The notes beneath the pieces are model-generated. The model did no database searches. It saw only the letters and a program-made list of their open reading frames with translations, and was not told where the DNA came from. A stretch of 64,000 nucleotides of DNA, taken from the NCBI RefSeq assembly GCF_030247195.1, contig NC_080672.1, positions 378,424,166-378,488,165 on the forward strand. The letters are read 5' to 3'. This document shows positions 23,275 through 35,849 of the stretch, piece after piece (positions within the stretch are counted from its first letter, which is position 1; each line of letters begins with the position of its first letter). The DNA comes from Topomyia yanbarensis (taxonomy: Eukaryota; Arthropoda; Insecta; Diptera; Culicidae). The position numbers and the translations under genes were made by a program.

Positions 23275-23576
23275 TTGTCACGGAAGAATTGAATTTTCAT
23301 GACTTAATATTAACCATTTTACAATTCTGTGGCATCGAAACACATCTACAAACTTAGGGTTATCCAAGGGTGTTTGAACTTTTAGGATCTGTTTGAGAGC
23401 AACTAGAAAGCTTGTTCTATACATGAGATGTGATTATATTGTCTAAAATTTGATTTTTCTTCACCGGTCCGGGTATTTTTTCCCACACACTAAGTACTAA
23501 GAAAATAAATATTTTACATTAAGTAGTATAGTCCTACGTCTACAATTCGTGCAACCCCATAGGGCTGCCCCTTGTA

Positions 23577-24125
23577 GTTTTTTATAATGGAAAGGTACAG
23601 ATTAAACTTTTAAAAAAATTGCGCTAATCTCAGATGTGTTTTTTTAAATAACTGAGCAAAACGCTTAGATTATAATGTAGTAGTTACAAAGAGTAGTCTA
23701 ACGAATGCCACTCCATTCTACAAATAAGAAGAAGCAATATCTTTTATACCTCTATTGTCAATGAAGTCAAAGAATGAGAACTTTAAAAATGGATTAAATG
23801 CTCGAAAATGTTTCCAACGGTCAAGATCACATATATCGTGTTCAGTTATACCGCGAATTATGGCCTTATATGTAGTTGAAAAAGAAACATCTTTTGTTTG
23901 CCCCCATGAGTTATATTGGTATTACAAAAATCCCATTTTGACGAAAAAGCGTTAAAAACTTTACAACGATAATAGTTAGATATGTGGTGCCGTGAAACAA
24001 ATTATCTGTCTTAAAACAATCTGTCTGTCAGTACTTCAGTTTCAAATCAATACCGCAACAGTTATTTGAATAAAACAGTTTTTTTCTAAGAAACACTTTA
24101 ACCTTTGATTTTAAATTTGTTGTAA
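23577..24125. other. AT-rich intergenic, nothing recognised
   Basis: One chance open frame (23755-23955). No repeat boundary or domain is visible. Confidence 0.45.
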
Positions 24126-24129
24126 AATG

Positions 24130-25101
24130 ATAGAGATAGAGATAGAGATAGATATAGAGATATAGAGATATAGAGATATAGAGATCTAGAGATCTAGAGA
24201 TCTAGAGATCTAGAGATCTAGAGATCTAGAGATCTAGAGATCTAGAGATCTAGAGATCTAGAGATCTAGAGATCTAGAGATCTAGAGATCTAGAGATCTA
24301 GAGATCTAGAGATCTAGAGATCTAGAGATCTAGAGATCTAGAGATCTAGAGATCTAGAGATCTAGAGATCTAGAGATCTAGAGATCTAGAGATCTAGAGA
24401 TCTAGAGATCTAGAGATCTAGAGATCTAGAGATCTAGAGATCTAGAGATCTAGAGATCTAGAGATCTAGAGATCTAGAGATCTAGAGATCTAGAGATCTA
24501 GAGATCTAGAGATCTAGAGATCTAGAGATCTAGAGATCTAGAGATCTAGAGATCTAGAGATCTAGAGATCTAGAGATCTAGAGATCTAGAGATCTAGAGA
24601 TCTAGAGATCTAGAGATCTAGAGATCTAGAGATCTAGAGATCTAGAGATCTAGAGATCTAGAGCTCTAGAGATCTAGAGATCTAGAGATCTAGAGATCTA
24701 GAGATCTAGAGATCTAGAGATCTAGAGATCTAGAGATCTAGAGATCTAGAGATCTAGAGATCTAGAGATCTAGAGATCTAGAGATCTAGAGATCTAGAGA
24801 TCTAGAGATCTAGAGATCTAGAGATCTAGAGATCTAGAGATCTAGAGATCTAGAGATCTAGAGATCTAGAGATCTAGAGATCTAGAGATCTAGAGATCTA
24901 GAGATCTAGAGATCTAGAGATCTAGAGATCTAGAGATCTAGAGATCTAGAGATCTAGAGATCTAGAGATCTAGAGATCTAGAGATCTAGAGATCTAGAGA
25001 TCTAGAGATATAGAGATATAGAGATATAGAGATATAGAGATATAGAGATATAGAGATATAGAGATATAGAGATATAGAGAGATAGAGATAGAGATAGAGA
25101 T
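24130..25101. repeat. 8-bp satellite (GAGATCTA)n with symmetric variant flanks
   Basis: The core, about 24181-25008, is roughly 103 head-to-tail copies of GAGATCTA with one visible variant (GAGCTCTA near 24661). Each side is bordered by GAGATATA units (a few on the left, about ten on the right), and the outermost edges are GAGATA hexamers. The unit contains overlapping AGATCT and TCTAGA palindromes. Core homogeneity with variants at the edges is what unequal exchange predicts. Array length may be compressed or inflated by assembly. Confidence 0.97.
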
Positions 25102-25269
25102 GTTACATGTCTTCAGCAAACTTTCCTAAAACTTGTCGTTCTACAATTTCACTGAAGGTCGTTTGGCGCTATCTAGAGTGATTAAAAAGTTAAATTTTGA
25201 ATCTTGGTAAAATTAGAACCACCATAACAGGCTAAGTTATTCAGTTTTAGTAAAATTTCAAAATGTCGG
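25102..25269. other. short spacer, nothing recognised
   Basis: AT-rich DNA between the satellite and the hAT-like element; no feature found. Confidence 0.4.
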
Positions 25270-25277
25270 GCTAACGC

Positions 25278-26594
25278 TAGGGTTCTTGGTACCGATTCTT
25301 TTCGGTGCGAACAGGTTCCCCGTATCTCTATCCTTGAGTACCGGTAAAATACCGGTACTGGAATGTTTTAGTGAAAAACAAAAACTAAAAATAACCAGTG
25401 GGACATCAACAAGTTAAAAAAATATGCTTCTCTGGATAAGGTTTTATATGCTTCAGTCTACCTTTAAATCTTGCCAAAACACAAGCAAAAAAACTCTATC
25501 ATAGTTATCAAGAAACCAAGCAAGCAATTCCTACTGCTTTGTTGCATATCTACTGCACAAACAGTACAGTATCGTTCCTCCGGCTGTTCAGTGAAATCAG
25601 AAAACCATATAAGTGAAGCGTGCCTCTACTATGAGAATTACCATTCAGTCGCAATTTTATACCAATTCGCATCTGATCAAATGTGCGCTTGGTGGAACTG
25701 TTCTTAAATGTGATAACGGCGGTAATCTTCCCGGAAGTGGCTACATCGTGGGCGTAATGTAGTGCTGCTAACGTTCATAGAAGTTTTACCAAGGCTGAAA
25801 GCGTCATTGTGTAGAATTTTATGTAACACAACATCGAGTCAGACAAGGTTTGAGCCAGATTCTCGTGTATATGGACGCTGATGAAGTCAAGGTGTGTCGT
25901 TTTGCACCGCGCATTCACTTAGAGTTCTATAAAGAAAACTTATCGAAAGAAGGAGAATGGAAATCCATCAGTTGAAAAAACTTTTTCCTATGTATTTCCA
26001 ACAGTTCATTTTGTCAGAATCCAGAACACGAAACATATTCCTTCCTACCTGGCTGTGGATGCAAATCACATATAATCAAAAAACGCTGATCACATACTCA
26101 GGTCAGATCCTAACGTGCCCTATACGGATCAAGGTTAGGTACTAAGTCGGCGTTTGTTCTTTTATAGCTTAATATTTAACAGCAAAATGTATATAGGCGT
26201 GACTTAGACCCGAAACTTATTATTTCGGCATATAGAGAATGATGGAAAACAACCCGATTATCGCTTACGGGACATTCCAAAAACAAATCAATTGTTATTT
26301 TATTCATGATAGTTCAAAATACATGAATAAAAGATCATTGTACTTATTTTCGAATAAATAACCAAAATACCTAGTTGTGTGCAACGTATATTCGTTAATC
26401 TTCTAATGCCACTTTTCTGGACGATGTTTAAAAGAGGCTGCTGAAAGGTTAGGTTAATTATATTGCTCATCAAAAAGCTTTGCAGAATACCGAAAATACC
26501 GTTACTTATATTTATTCAGTACTGGTACTTCGGAACTAAGAATAGATCGGTATTCCCGGGATTTTTGTACCGCTACACTGGTACCACAACCCAA
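25278..26594. mobile_element. hAT-like element, 1.3 kb, 8-bp TSD (7/8)
   Basis: The left end reads TAGGGTTCTTGGTACC and the right end on the minus strand TTGGGTTGTGGTACC. The flanks are GCTAACGC (25270-25277) and GCCAACGC (26595-26602), an 8-bp duplication with one difference. GGTACCG and ACCGGTA words recur near both ends. Inside, around 25471-25707, is a 78-codon frame possibly derived from the C-terminal part of a hAT transposase (an LRLFSE-like block in an overlapping frame), but it is too decayed to be sure. Confidence 0.6.
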
Positions 26595-26639
26595 GCCAAC
26601 GCCCAATAAAGCGATTTATGACAGCATTCGTCCTCGAAG

Positions 26640-27560
26640 TTTGAACGTTAGTGCCGAATTCAAGATGACTCCAAGATCTTTGACATGAGAGTGTCTTGGA
26701 ATGCGCGAGTCGAAAAGACGGTTATTGAACTGGATCGTTTCCGAGCAAACGTGACAATTGAGCATTTTCTCGGGTTTAGAACCATTCTGTTCAGATCACA
26801 CCACGTACTGAAGCTGTCCAGTTCACTTTGAAGAAATGCGGTATCCGGTTGAATCCAGTATCTGCCCAAAAATTTTCATATCATCGGCGAAGGAGAGGCG
26901 CGGTCTTTGTAGTTGGATATTGACGTCATTAAAATAGAGGAGAAATATTACCGGGCCAGGGAGACTTCCTTGCGGGATACCGGATGTAACGAGAAATGGT
27001 GCAGATATGTAGATTGTCCTTAATGTTGGTTTGGAGTTACCTTCCATCGAGATAGGAACGAGACCAGCGAAGAAGTTGACCGTGAATACCAAGTTTATCT
27101 AGCTTAGCTATTGCGATATCGTCGTTGATTTTGTCGAAGGCCGCGGATAGATCCATGTAAATAGCATCGGTTTGCAGTTTGTCAGTGAATCCATCGAATA
27201 CATAAGTTGTTGTCATTCGTTTAGGCATAGAACCATGTTGATCGTCTGCGATGGAGTGCTTACAGTGAAAGAAAATAGGGTCCAAAGCTACCAGCTCGTA
27301 TAGTTTGGATGTCGCACTTAAACATGGGATTCATCAATAATTATCGATGTTCACCTTGTTTCCCTTTTTATGGGCCGGAAACATGTGGGCCGCTTTCCAA
27401 CAAGTAGGAAATATTCCAGTAACGAGAGATAACTAGAAGATTCATGGAAGGGAAGAAGTTCAAGAGCTCAAGAAACCCGCTAATGCATTTTTTGACAAAA
27501 ATCGAGGGTACACCATCTTTACCCGGCGAACTAGATACCTTCAGCTTAGAGTTTACTGCT
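26640..27560 (-). pseudogene. non-LTR retrotransposon reverse transcriptase remnant
   Basis: Read leftward, three overlapping pieces give a reverse transcriptase. 27560-27290 carries SSPGKDGVPSIFVKKC (fingers). 27285-27037 carries DQHGSMPKRMTT and IYMDLSAAFDKI (motif A Asp). 27092-26823 carries SGIPQGSLPGP (motif B) and LSFADDMKIF (the ADD catalytic box). 26869-26660 carries the WCDLNRMVLNPRKC thumb-side block. At least two frameshifts and a stop separate them, so it is dead. Motifs fit a LINE of the Jockey/CR1-like group; the exact clade is uncertain. No endonuclease domain is visible upstream, consistent with 5' truncation. Confidence 0.88.
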
Positions 27561-27812
27561 AGAATAGCAGCATTATCGACGTAAATTCAGTTGATGGAGC
27601 GTCCTAGATATTACACAATCTTTAATTACATAGATATTAGCATATCATTTTGACAAATGTCTCGAAACAATAGAGGTTGTATTGTATTGTTCTTGAAAAG
27701 TCGTGTTTCATCGGAACAAAAAAATAAGGAATCGTGAAATCGTTCACATGCCATCTGATTCAATTAAATAAAAGTAACACTCCCGGCAGTCGGCTGTTCA
27801 GAGCAATAAACA
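27561..27812 (+). other. possible LINE 3' end preceding the TAAA tract
   Basis: The words CGGCAGTCGGCTGTTCAGAG then CAATAAACA immediately precede the (TAAA)n array. A similar GCCGCCAGCTACCCAGAGCA then ATAAACAT occurs at 42610-42640. Non-LTR elements often end in such a tail, so this may be the 3' end of a plus-strand LINE different from the minus-strand RT relic. Confidence 0.35.
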
Positions 27813-27813
27813 C

Positions 27814-28027
<214 letters not shown>

Positions 28028-28154
28028 ACATAATAACACATCTCAGTGTTGCACATATAGTATTATTTATCAGTGTAATAAAAATTTGGGTAACTTCTTA
28101 CGCTACCCCAATAACCAAAGCGCCTTCCCTGTGGTATACGTGGAGAATCAAAAT

Positions 28155-30530
28155 CACATTAGACGAATTTCGCGCTAAATCGTATTCAGAGTTGGCAGCA
28201 CCCTCTCAGATTTTAATGAAACTTTCTGTACATAAGATTATTGTCACAAAAAGCCACTTTGCATACTTTGTTTTTCCAAAAATAATCAAGACTGTCTTTT
28301 GAAAAGAGTCAAATTTTTTTAACCAATTTTATTCAAATGGCTGCAGTCTAAAAATGACAAATCCTACAAAAAACATGCAAAAAGTATCAGTAACGAATTT
28401 GGTATATATTCATAACAAACTTGAGTGAGGGCAAAGATGAGCCATTTAACATAATTGATATATGCGAGATTTAACAAAATAGCACTTGGCAGTATCTTGT
28501 CTATGTACCCGCCCGAAAAGTAGTGATTGATGGTGTAGTCTCCAACAATTGCGAAGAATGGGGTTCGCTCCTTCAAAAACCCTTTGCAAGCAATTGCGTT
28601 CAGGAAAAGTCAAGGAGTATAAGAAAACAACTTCTTTTCCATCAGCCTCAATTCGAACCTTTTGCCGAATCTGCTCTTCCAAACTTTGATTTTTTGGACG
28701 GGGCTACTCTACCTGTTCGCCTTTTTTGTGCCGCGAAGCATGAACTGCCGTTGTTGCAAACATTTGGGCCTATAGCGACTTATTGTAGAAACAAGGCACA
28801 CCTTGGAAAACGCGGAGAGAATCATGAAAAGTTTTCCTAATGTGGAGAAACTCCACATGATCTCTCGACATATCCTGCATATAAATTATGTGGGGATAAA
28901 ATGAAACATTCTTTTAAGGAACGCTCCGATAATGCAAAACAGCGCTACGCCACGGATAACAACTAATTTCTACGTTTCCTTGTATACTAAAGAGCAAAAG
29001 TCTGACCATCCCATTATGGGAACATCTACTAATGTGCCTATACATTTCCGAAAGAGGAAAATCAGTTTTCTCTCCTAAGATTCCTCGTAAAGGCCTGAGA
29101 GTGTATCTTGAAGGGTGCTGTTACAAAACCGCGGTAAGTGGTTCCTGGTCCCGGTAATCTTATAAAATAGCAGGGATTTCCACATGGGACATCAAAAACC
29201 CCAAGTGTCCTTATATTTCAGTCACTACATTTTTCCCCAGGTTTCACACAATGCATTTGCATTACGATTAAAGGTGAGACGAGTACCCGACGCGAACTAC
29301 CGTGAACAGTCTCCTACCTCGTGGTGGGACAAGATTGCTTAGAATTATACGCGAAAGGGACTTTTGAACGTCGGATCGCCCGATTTTTCCCAATATACCC
29401 GACGCTAGAAATGCAAATGAAAAACTTGATGAAAGCTGAAAACGCGATTATTGGCACCGGTCCGTCGACGGATTAACTGACAGATCATCAGAGAAACAAT
29501 GTTTCGCCTGGTGGTTAGGGCCTACGTTGTGTATTCGATTCATCCTGTGATTAGAATACACGGAACGTATGTCATATCATGACAGCTATGCATCGCCTTA
29601 ATGCTAATTATTATGACAGTAGTGGTGGGTGCAATCACAAAAGAGGCTGTGCTGCCAACATTCTCCGCCCAAAATTGATGTTTGTATATTTAACTATCAA
29701 CGACCATACCTACATCGTTACAGTTACAGGAGGCTCTCCGTTTGAGAAAGTATAAAAAGCACTCTTTGTATTTCCTGGGGAAAACATGGGAAAAATCATA
29801 GCAGATTACTTTAGTTTAAATTCTTTCGCAGTGATCCATTCCGAGTAATGAGAAGGTGGACATTTAGGCATTAGAAGGTGATATCTATTAAAGATCGCGT
29901 AGTTTCAACGAGTTTTTAGATATTTCTTCTCAGAGGAGAATGGATGAGGGTGATGACTTCATTCGGGTCATGTACAATCATTACACGTAGAAGTCCCATC
30001 TCCGGCTTATTGACGCCGTGGAGAGCAGGCTCTGCGCTTGTGGTGGCGGTTATCGCGATATTAAACATGTTGTCTGGTCGTGCGCTAAGTGTTCTAGTAC
30101 CAGATCTTCGTTAAACGAATCCCTTCGGCGTCGTTTCAGTCCAGTCTGAGATGCTATACCAAATTCGTTACTGATACCTTTTGCATGTATCAGGCAACAG
30201 TGGGGAAATTGGGATGATGATGACTTTCATTGCCTCAGTTTTCGATAAAATTTCACTGAAAAAATAAATTCAGTTTGGACAAGGAAAAGTTTTTTTCAAA
30301 TAACTTTTTTCCCTTAAAATCCAACTTGAATTTTTTAGACTATAGCCATTTGAAAAAATTGGTAAAAAAAGTTTGACCCTTTACAAAAGACAGTTTGGAT
30401 CATTTTTGGAAAAACAAAGTATGCAAAGTGGCTTTTTGTGACAAAGTTCTCATGTACAGAAAGTTTTGTTAAAATGTGAGAGGGTGGTGCCAACATTTGT
30501 TCGAGTTGGCGCGAAATTCGTCATTAGCAA
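28155..30530. mobile_element. element with long, diverged terminal inverted repeats
   Basis: 28155-28410 is the inverted counterpart of 30150-30530: GACGAATTTCGCGC, TTGGCAGCACCCTCTCA, ACTTTCTGTACAT, AAAAAGCCACTTTGCATACT and ATCAGTAACGAATTTGGTAT all recur as complements in mirror order. The right arm is longer because of an insertion near 30190-30300. The interior has short frames on both strands near 28364-28840 with no recognised domain. TSD not resolved. Confidence 0.7.
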
Positions 30531-30800
30531 CGTTTGTGAGACTAACATTCCTTTCCTTCCCTGATAACTATAAGGACGTGCCCGGCGACGTTGTTGGCAT
30601 TTCAAAATGTAAAACTTCCGAAACGTGTACATTGAAGATGGATAGCTACTTTCAGGACAAATTCGTTGAATCTATTTGTAATTTCGCTAATTAGTAATTT
30701 GTTCTGATCAATTACGAATTGTACAGTCATCATGCACATGTTCATGTCATCACGTTCATTTTCCCAGTTCTGATTGAACTACGTGGCTAATCAAGTTTTT
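30525..30800 (+). repeat. interspersed repeat, second copy at 42744-42990
   Basis: Shares with 42744-42990 the ordered blocks AACGTTTGT, CTTTCCTTCCC(T)GAT, TAAGGACGTG(C/G)CCGGCG, GAAACGTG(T/C)ACATTGA, CAATTTCGCT and ACGAATTGTAC(A/G)GTCA, then CATGTTCATGT. Identity is roughly 80%. Direct orientation. No coding potential. Confidence 0.75.
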
Positions 30801-33800
30801 AAAGTAAAAAACAAAAGATAACCTGATTAGTGGTCGAAGTACTTACTAAATTCAAACATAAATGTCTCACCTCACCTTTCACAGATGAGCAAAAACATGG
30901 CGTCTCAGAAAAACTGTGGTGTAAACTGTAACATGCGAATTACGTCAATACGCTGTATGACGATCTTGTAGCCAAAGGAGCAAATTTTCAAATGCGTGTA
31001 ATGATAGCATACAAACATGATCTCTGCTAGTACAAAAAAACCACCTTAGCTACCTCGCCCCGTTCTTTTCCTGTGCGTTACAACCGCCTGATGGAAACTC
31101 TGACCTGAGGGCGAAAATAAAAACGAATGCAATCTAAAATATCAGACTTCTTTTATTTTCCCTTCCGCTCAAGTCCTCCCTCGAACCCAACATGCATGTA
31201 ATGTTTATACTGTTATGTTAACGGATTAGGATTATCCCTAGAATATCTCCGTTTATGATCTGTTTTTCTTCCTCGAGCTTTTCGCCCTGTATTCTTTCGG
31301 TCGCCTACATTGACATAATGTTTTGTACGTTCGCCACCAGAAAGACTAGAAGCTGAAGAACGTACTCTTTTGTCCCGAAAGGACGTATGTACATATGCAT
31401 ATTGGTCAGCGGATCAGGATCTGTCGACATCAGTAACAGATATGCATCTCTCCGGCGGTTGCTCCATTTCGTTGGTAACCGGACAAATCCTTCGGTAAGA
31501 TGAGAAGCATGTGTGACCGGCCAAAGGCCACTACACCGGTGCTGAGCCACTGCTTTTTTTGCAAGAGATTTACCAAAACCCGTCGTCTCGTCGCACTCAA
31601 TTGGCTGAAAGGTGAACTTTCCTTTGTCCGATTCGTGGTATGGGCGTGGGGGAATCCAGCTTCTAGTCGGGTGCTTTCGACGTTGGTCATTTTACTTCAA
31701 CTAAATTCTTGTGAAAATCTGAACCACATTGTATCGTTGGTGATTTATTCCCACTTTGGTCGAGGCATTCAGATGTGAACGATAAAGTGATTTGTTTCTC
31801 GTTAACACAAACAGCTTTCTCGAACAATGGAAACCCATAGGACGACGACATGTGCAAATATTTTGAAAAGCGACCGGCTGACCCCTGCCTTTTGCAGTCC
31901 ACCGAGGCCGGGATAGATTTTATTAGCTGCATTTCTTTTGTATTTATTTGTAGCCTAGTGCAAACGAAGTGCTTCTGTTTACAGAAGAAAATCAAAAACC
32001 TACAAATTGGCCCTAATCCGATTTCAGGAAAAAATCATGGGAAAATTAACCTCATTTCGCACCTCGCAGCATAGAATGACCATCCGAACATACAAAGCGC
32101 ATTTCCTTTGGGTGCGACTGCGACGACACCCCATCTAATAAAGTTTATAGTTTGGTCGGAATTGTTTCTATAATACGATTTGGCACCCTTTGCACACTGT
32201 AATCGTGTTGGTAAACAGGAGGCAGCGTTTGCTGAAGGTATTAAATACCATTTTTATTAGCTGTAGGATTTGGTTGAAGCTGTTGTTATATATTTTTGTG
32301 ATATCCTCATTAACAGTTAATTATAAACGATTTAAAAATAGTTTGGACTCTCGTTTCTTCATCTTACAGTGAGTTTGAGGCCTTTTTTATTATAAAACTT
32401 TTTTTTATTTTATACCTACATCACGTGTTTAACCGAATGTATGTATAAACCTGTCACTTCTAGTTTTCCAATCTGCACATATTTCACATTCTTGCTCTCA
32501 CTTGACTACTATGGCTCTAAATTTTCATAACCTTCCCTACTTAGCAATCTCAAGCTACTGGAATGTCGTTAAAAGAAAAATAAAAAAAAATTTACTACAT
32601 AGTAGTCGAAATAAAAAATGCGAGTATAACTTTCATTTTCATAAATTGAATCTCGATTTCGCTTATGTTTACAATGTTTTATTATTATCTCACATCATCT
32701 AAGTATGTATTGAATCGCACATTTTTTAACCCGAAAAAAGAGGCGAGTAACCTAAAAGTTCAAAATTCTACATATAATGGAAATACATAATCAAGAAGAC
32801 AACTCTAAGTCATACCGTGAGAATTGTTGGTGCAGGAAGGAATTCCGCAATAACACAAGGTGGCCTAGTCCACTCAGTCCTGCGCTAAGTTGAATATCTT
32901 GTTGAAATTTTTAGCCACTATATTTTTTGTGCCTCTGGACGCATTAGAAACTTCTCGTTTGATCTAGAATTACTGCGGTTAGAGTCGGTTTACTTAGGCG
33001 GTGTATCAGTGCTTCCGTAAGCTGTTATTTTTGGTTTCCCCCAAGAGAAAATGTTTAGCCTTCTCGAAAAATCTTATCTGCCTATAGTTTTTAGGTTCAG
33101 TAACAAGGGAATGACAGAGTCGCACTCTTCCTGAGCCAAGAGATCATAATATTTTGTAGTGGTGAATGATGTAGCTCTCTTCAAAATGAATTTTAAAGAG
33201 GCTTTTAAATAGCATTTAAAACTAGCTGTTGATCACGCCGTCGATTTCTACCTTATGGGCGGGAATGTAGATACGGTAGTCCTTTGTAAATTACTTGTCG
33301 TCAGGTATGTCATTTGCTTGCTTTAGATAGAATATCGCAATGGTCAGCTTATCTGAGCGCTTTTTCGTGATATCCGTCGCAACTGAATATTTCTATGTCA
33401 GCTCTTTGGAATAAGTCTTATTCAGGCTAGTTCATTTATCCACGGCCCGGCTCAAAGTGAAAAGTTGAAGATCCTGAAATTACGAGAGATAGAAGAAATA
33501 GACGAGTTTGGCGATAGTACAGCAAAAATGTGGTCATCGATCTGTTCTCGATGCTATATGACAGCCATGAAAATGATATATACGATTTTCATAATATTAC
33601 CATATTAAGCTGAGAAATAGCTGCGGGTCCGGATTGGCCAGCGGTCCGAATTGGTCCACTTCCCCCTACTGTATTGGTGTTCTACGTACTATTACCATAT
33701 TACGCCTTAATAATAATTTCTAAATTTCGTTCAATATTCGTGTTTGCTGGCAAATTTTTCGATGGGCTCTGCACGGTATACTGCAGTATGTTTGGTAAGA

Positions 33801-33955
33801 CTGTTTGACTGCTTGAAACAGTCTTTTGGAAATCGGATTTTTCGGTGTTTTTTGAAGTTTTCAAACCCCGAAAATATTTATTTTTGTGGTGAACACATAT
33901 TAAAAAAAATGCCATTTCTATGTATGTACATGTATACTATTTTTGGGAAGTCGAA
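30801..33955. other. no assigned gene
   Basis: Overlapping open frames at 31305-31995 (minus strand 31690-31430 and 31550-31305, plus strand 31500-31778) give a locally higher-complexity patch that may be decayed coding DNA, but I recognise no family. The remainder is AT-rich. No RNA gene or repeat boundary was found. Confidence 0.4.
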
Positions 33956-34049
33956 TTGAAAAACAAAGTCAATGTAAATGCCAAAGGGGCGCAGCTCCGA
34001 CTTCGCCAAGGGCGCCAGAAGACCACTCTACGGCCCACCTTGTACTCGT

Positions 34050-35672
34050 GGAGAATTTCACACCGAATTTCGTACCGAATTTATCAAGGAATTTCGCGCG
34101 AGATTTCACACGGAATTGCACGTGGAATTTTATGCGGTATTTTGCGTGGAATTTCGAATGGAATTTTGCACGGAGTTTCACGTGGATTTCTACGTGAAAT
34201 TCACACGGAATTTTGCGTGGAATTTCACGTGGAATTTCATGCCGAATCTCATGCGGAAATTCGCGCGGAATTTCACTAGGAATTTCACGCGGAACATACA
34301 CACGGAATTTCGCGCGGAATTTCACTAGGAATTTCACGCGGAACATAAACACGGAATTTCACGCGGAATGCACGCGGAATTTCTCGCGGATTTCCCACGG
34401 GATTTCAGATGAAATTTCACACGAAATTTGGCATAGGATTTCAAGCGGACTTTCACATGGAATCCCTCACGCAATTTCACGTGAAACTTCACGCGGAATA
34501 TCACTCGTAATTTTGCGCGGCATTTCGAGCGGAATTTAACTCGATTTTCACACGGAATTTCACGTGAAATTACGCACGGATTTTTGCACGGAATTTCAAG
34601 CAGAATTTCACGCGGAATTTCACGCGGAATTTCACTAGGAATTTCACGCGGAACATACACACGGAATTTCACGCGGAATTTCGCACGGAATTTCAGATGA
34701 AATTTCATACTGAATTTCACACGAAATTTGGCGCACAATTTCAAGCGAAATTACGCGGAATTTCACATGGAATTCCTCACGGAATTTCAGTGAAATTCGA
34801 CGCGGAATGCACTCGCAATTTAGCGCGGCATTTCGAGCGGAATTCCACGCAGAATTTCACACGGAATTTCACGCGAAATTTCGCACGGATTTTGGCACGG
34901 AATTTCAAGCAGAATTTCACGTGAAATGTCACGCGGAATTTCGCGCGGAATTTCACTAGGGATTTCACGCGGAACATGCACACGAAATTTCACGCGGAAT
35001 TAACGTGGAATTTCTCGCGGAATTTCAGATGAAATTTCATACGAAATTTGGCTCAGAGTTTCAAGCGGAATTAGGCGGAATTTTGCATGGAATTGCTCGC
35101 GGAATTTCTCATGAAACTTCACGCGGAATATCACTTGTAATTTTGCGCGGCATTTCGAGCGAAATTCCACGCAGAATTTCACGCGAAATTTCGCACGGAT
35201 TTTAACATGAAATTTCAAGCAGAATTTCAGGCGGAATTTCACTAGGAATTTCACGCGGAACATACACACGGAATTTCACGAGGAATGCACGCGGAATTTC
35301 TCGTGGAATTTCACACGAAATTTCAGATGAAATTTTACACGGAATTTCACACGAAATTTGGCGCTGAATTTCAAGCGGAATTACGTGGAATTTCACATGG
35401 AATTCCTCACGGAATTTCACGTGAAATTTCACGCGGAATATCATTCGTAACTTTGCGCGGCATTTCGAGCGGAATTCCATGCAGAATTTTACTCGAAATT
35501 TCACGCGAAATTTCGCACGGATTTTTGCACGGAATTTCAAGCAGAATTTTACGCGGAATGTCACGCGGATTTTCACGCGGAATTACGCGCGGAATTTCAC
35601 ACGCTATATCACGCGGAATTTAACAAGGAATTTCACGCGGTATTTCTCGCGGAATTTCACGTGAACTTTCCC
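34050..35672. repeat. minisatellite of 12-15-bp CGCGGAATTTCA units with ~300-bp higher-order period
   Basis: The whole stretch is made of degenerate GGAATTTCACGC-type units. A marker string ACTAGGAATTTCACGCGGAA followed by CATACACAC recurs near 34275, 34322, 34630, 34953 and 35240, spaced about 308, 323 and 287 bp after the first pair, which reveals a higher-order repeat. Multiple open frames on both strands (RNFTRNFTRNF or EFRVKFRVKF) come from the 12-bp (4-codon) period and are not genes. Confidence 0.93.
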
Positions 35673-35849
35673 CCCTCAGTTCAATTGTGCCCAGTAGCGG
35701 CGCTTAGTTTTAAGACGGCTCATCTCGATGTATATTTTCAATAGTAAGACGCCACCTTCTAGCCAGCTGTGGAAACATATGGGGCACGAAGGTTGCATGA
35801 TCCATCCGTTGCTTGAAAAAAGGAGATTATTACTAGACTACAAGATTTA

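Larger units (their letters stand above)
21604..23574. mobile_element. 1.97-kb element with ~300-bp TIRs and TA target
   Basis: The termini CAAGGGGCAGCCCTATGGGG (21604) and its complement (ending 23574) begin inverted repeats of about 300 bp (21604-21905 and 23271-23574) with few differences. TA flanks both ends, as in Tc1/mariner-type MITEs. The interior (21906-23270) is the second arm of the large inverted duplication. No transposase domain is recognised, so it appears non-autonomous. Confidence 0.8.

Noticed and set aside
24130..25101. CRISPR-like or origin-like array
   Set aside because: Uniform 8-bp head-to-tail units without spacers in a eukaryotic context; a simple satellite.
31305..31995. 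Possible host exon cluster on the minus strand
   Set aside because: Several competing frames, no recognisable motif and no consistent splice pattern; kept only as an unassigned patch.
33920..35664. Many overlapping frames with RNFTRNF or EFRVKF repeats
   Set aside because: Artefacts of the 12-15-bp minisatellite; open in several frames on both strands.
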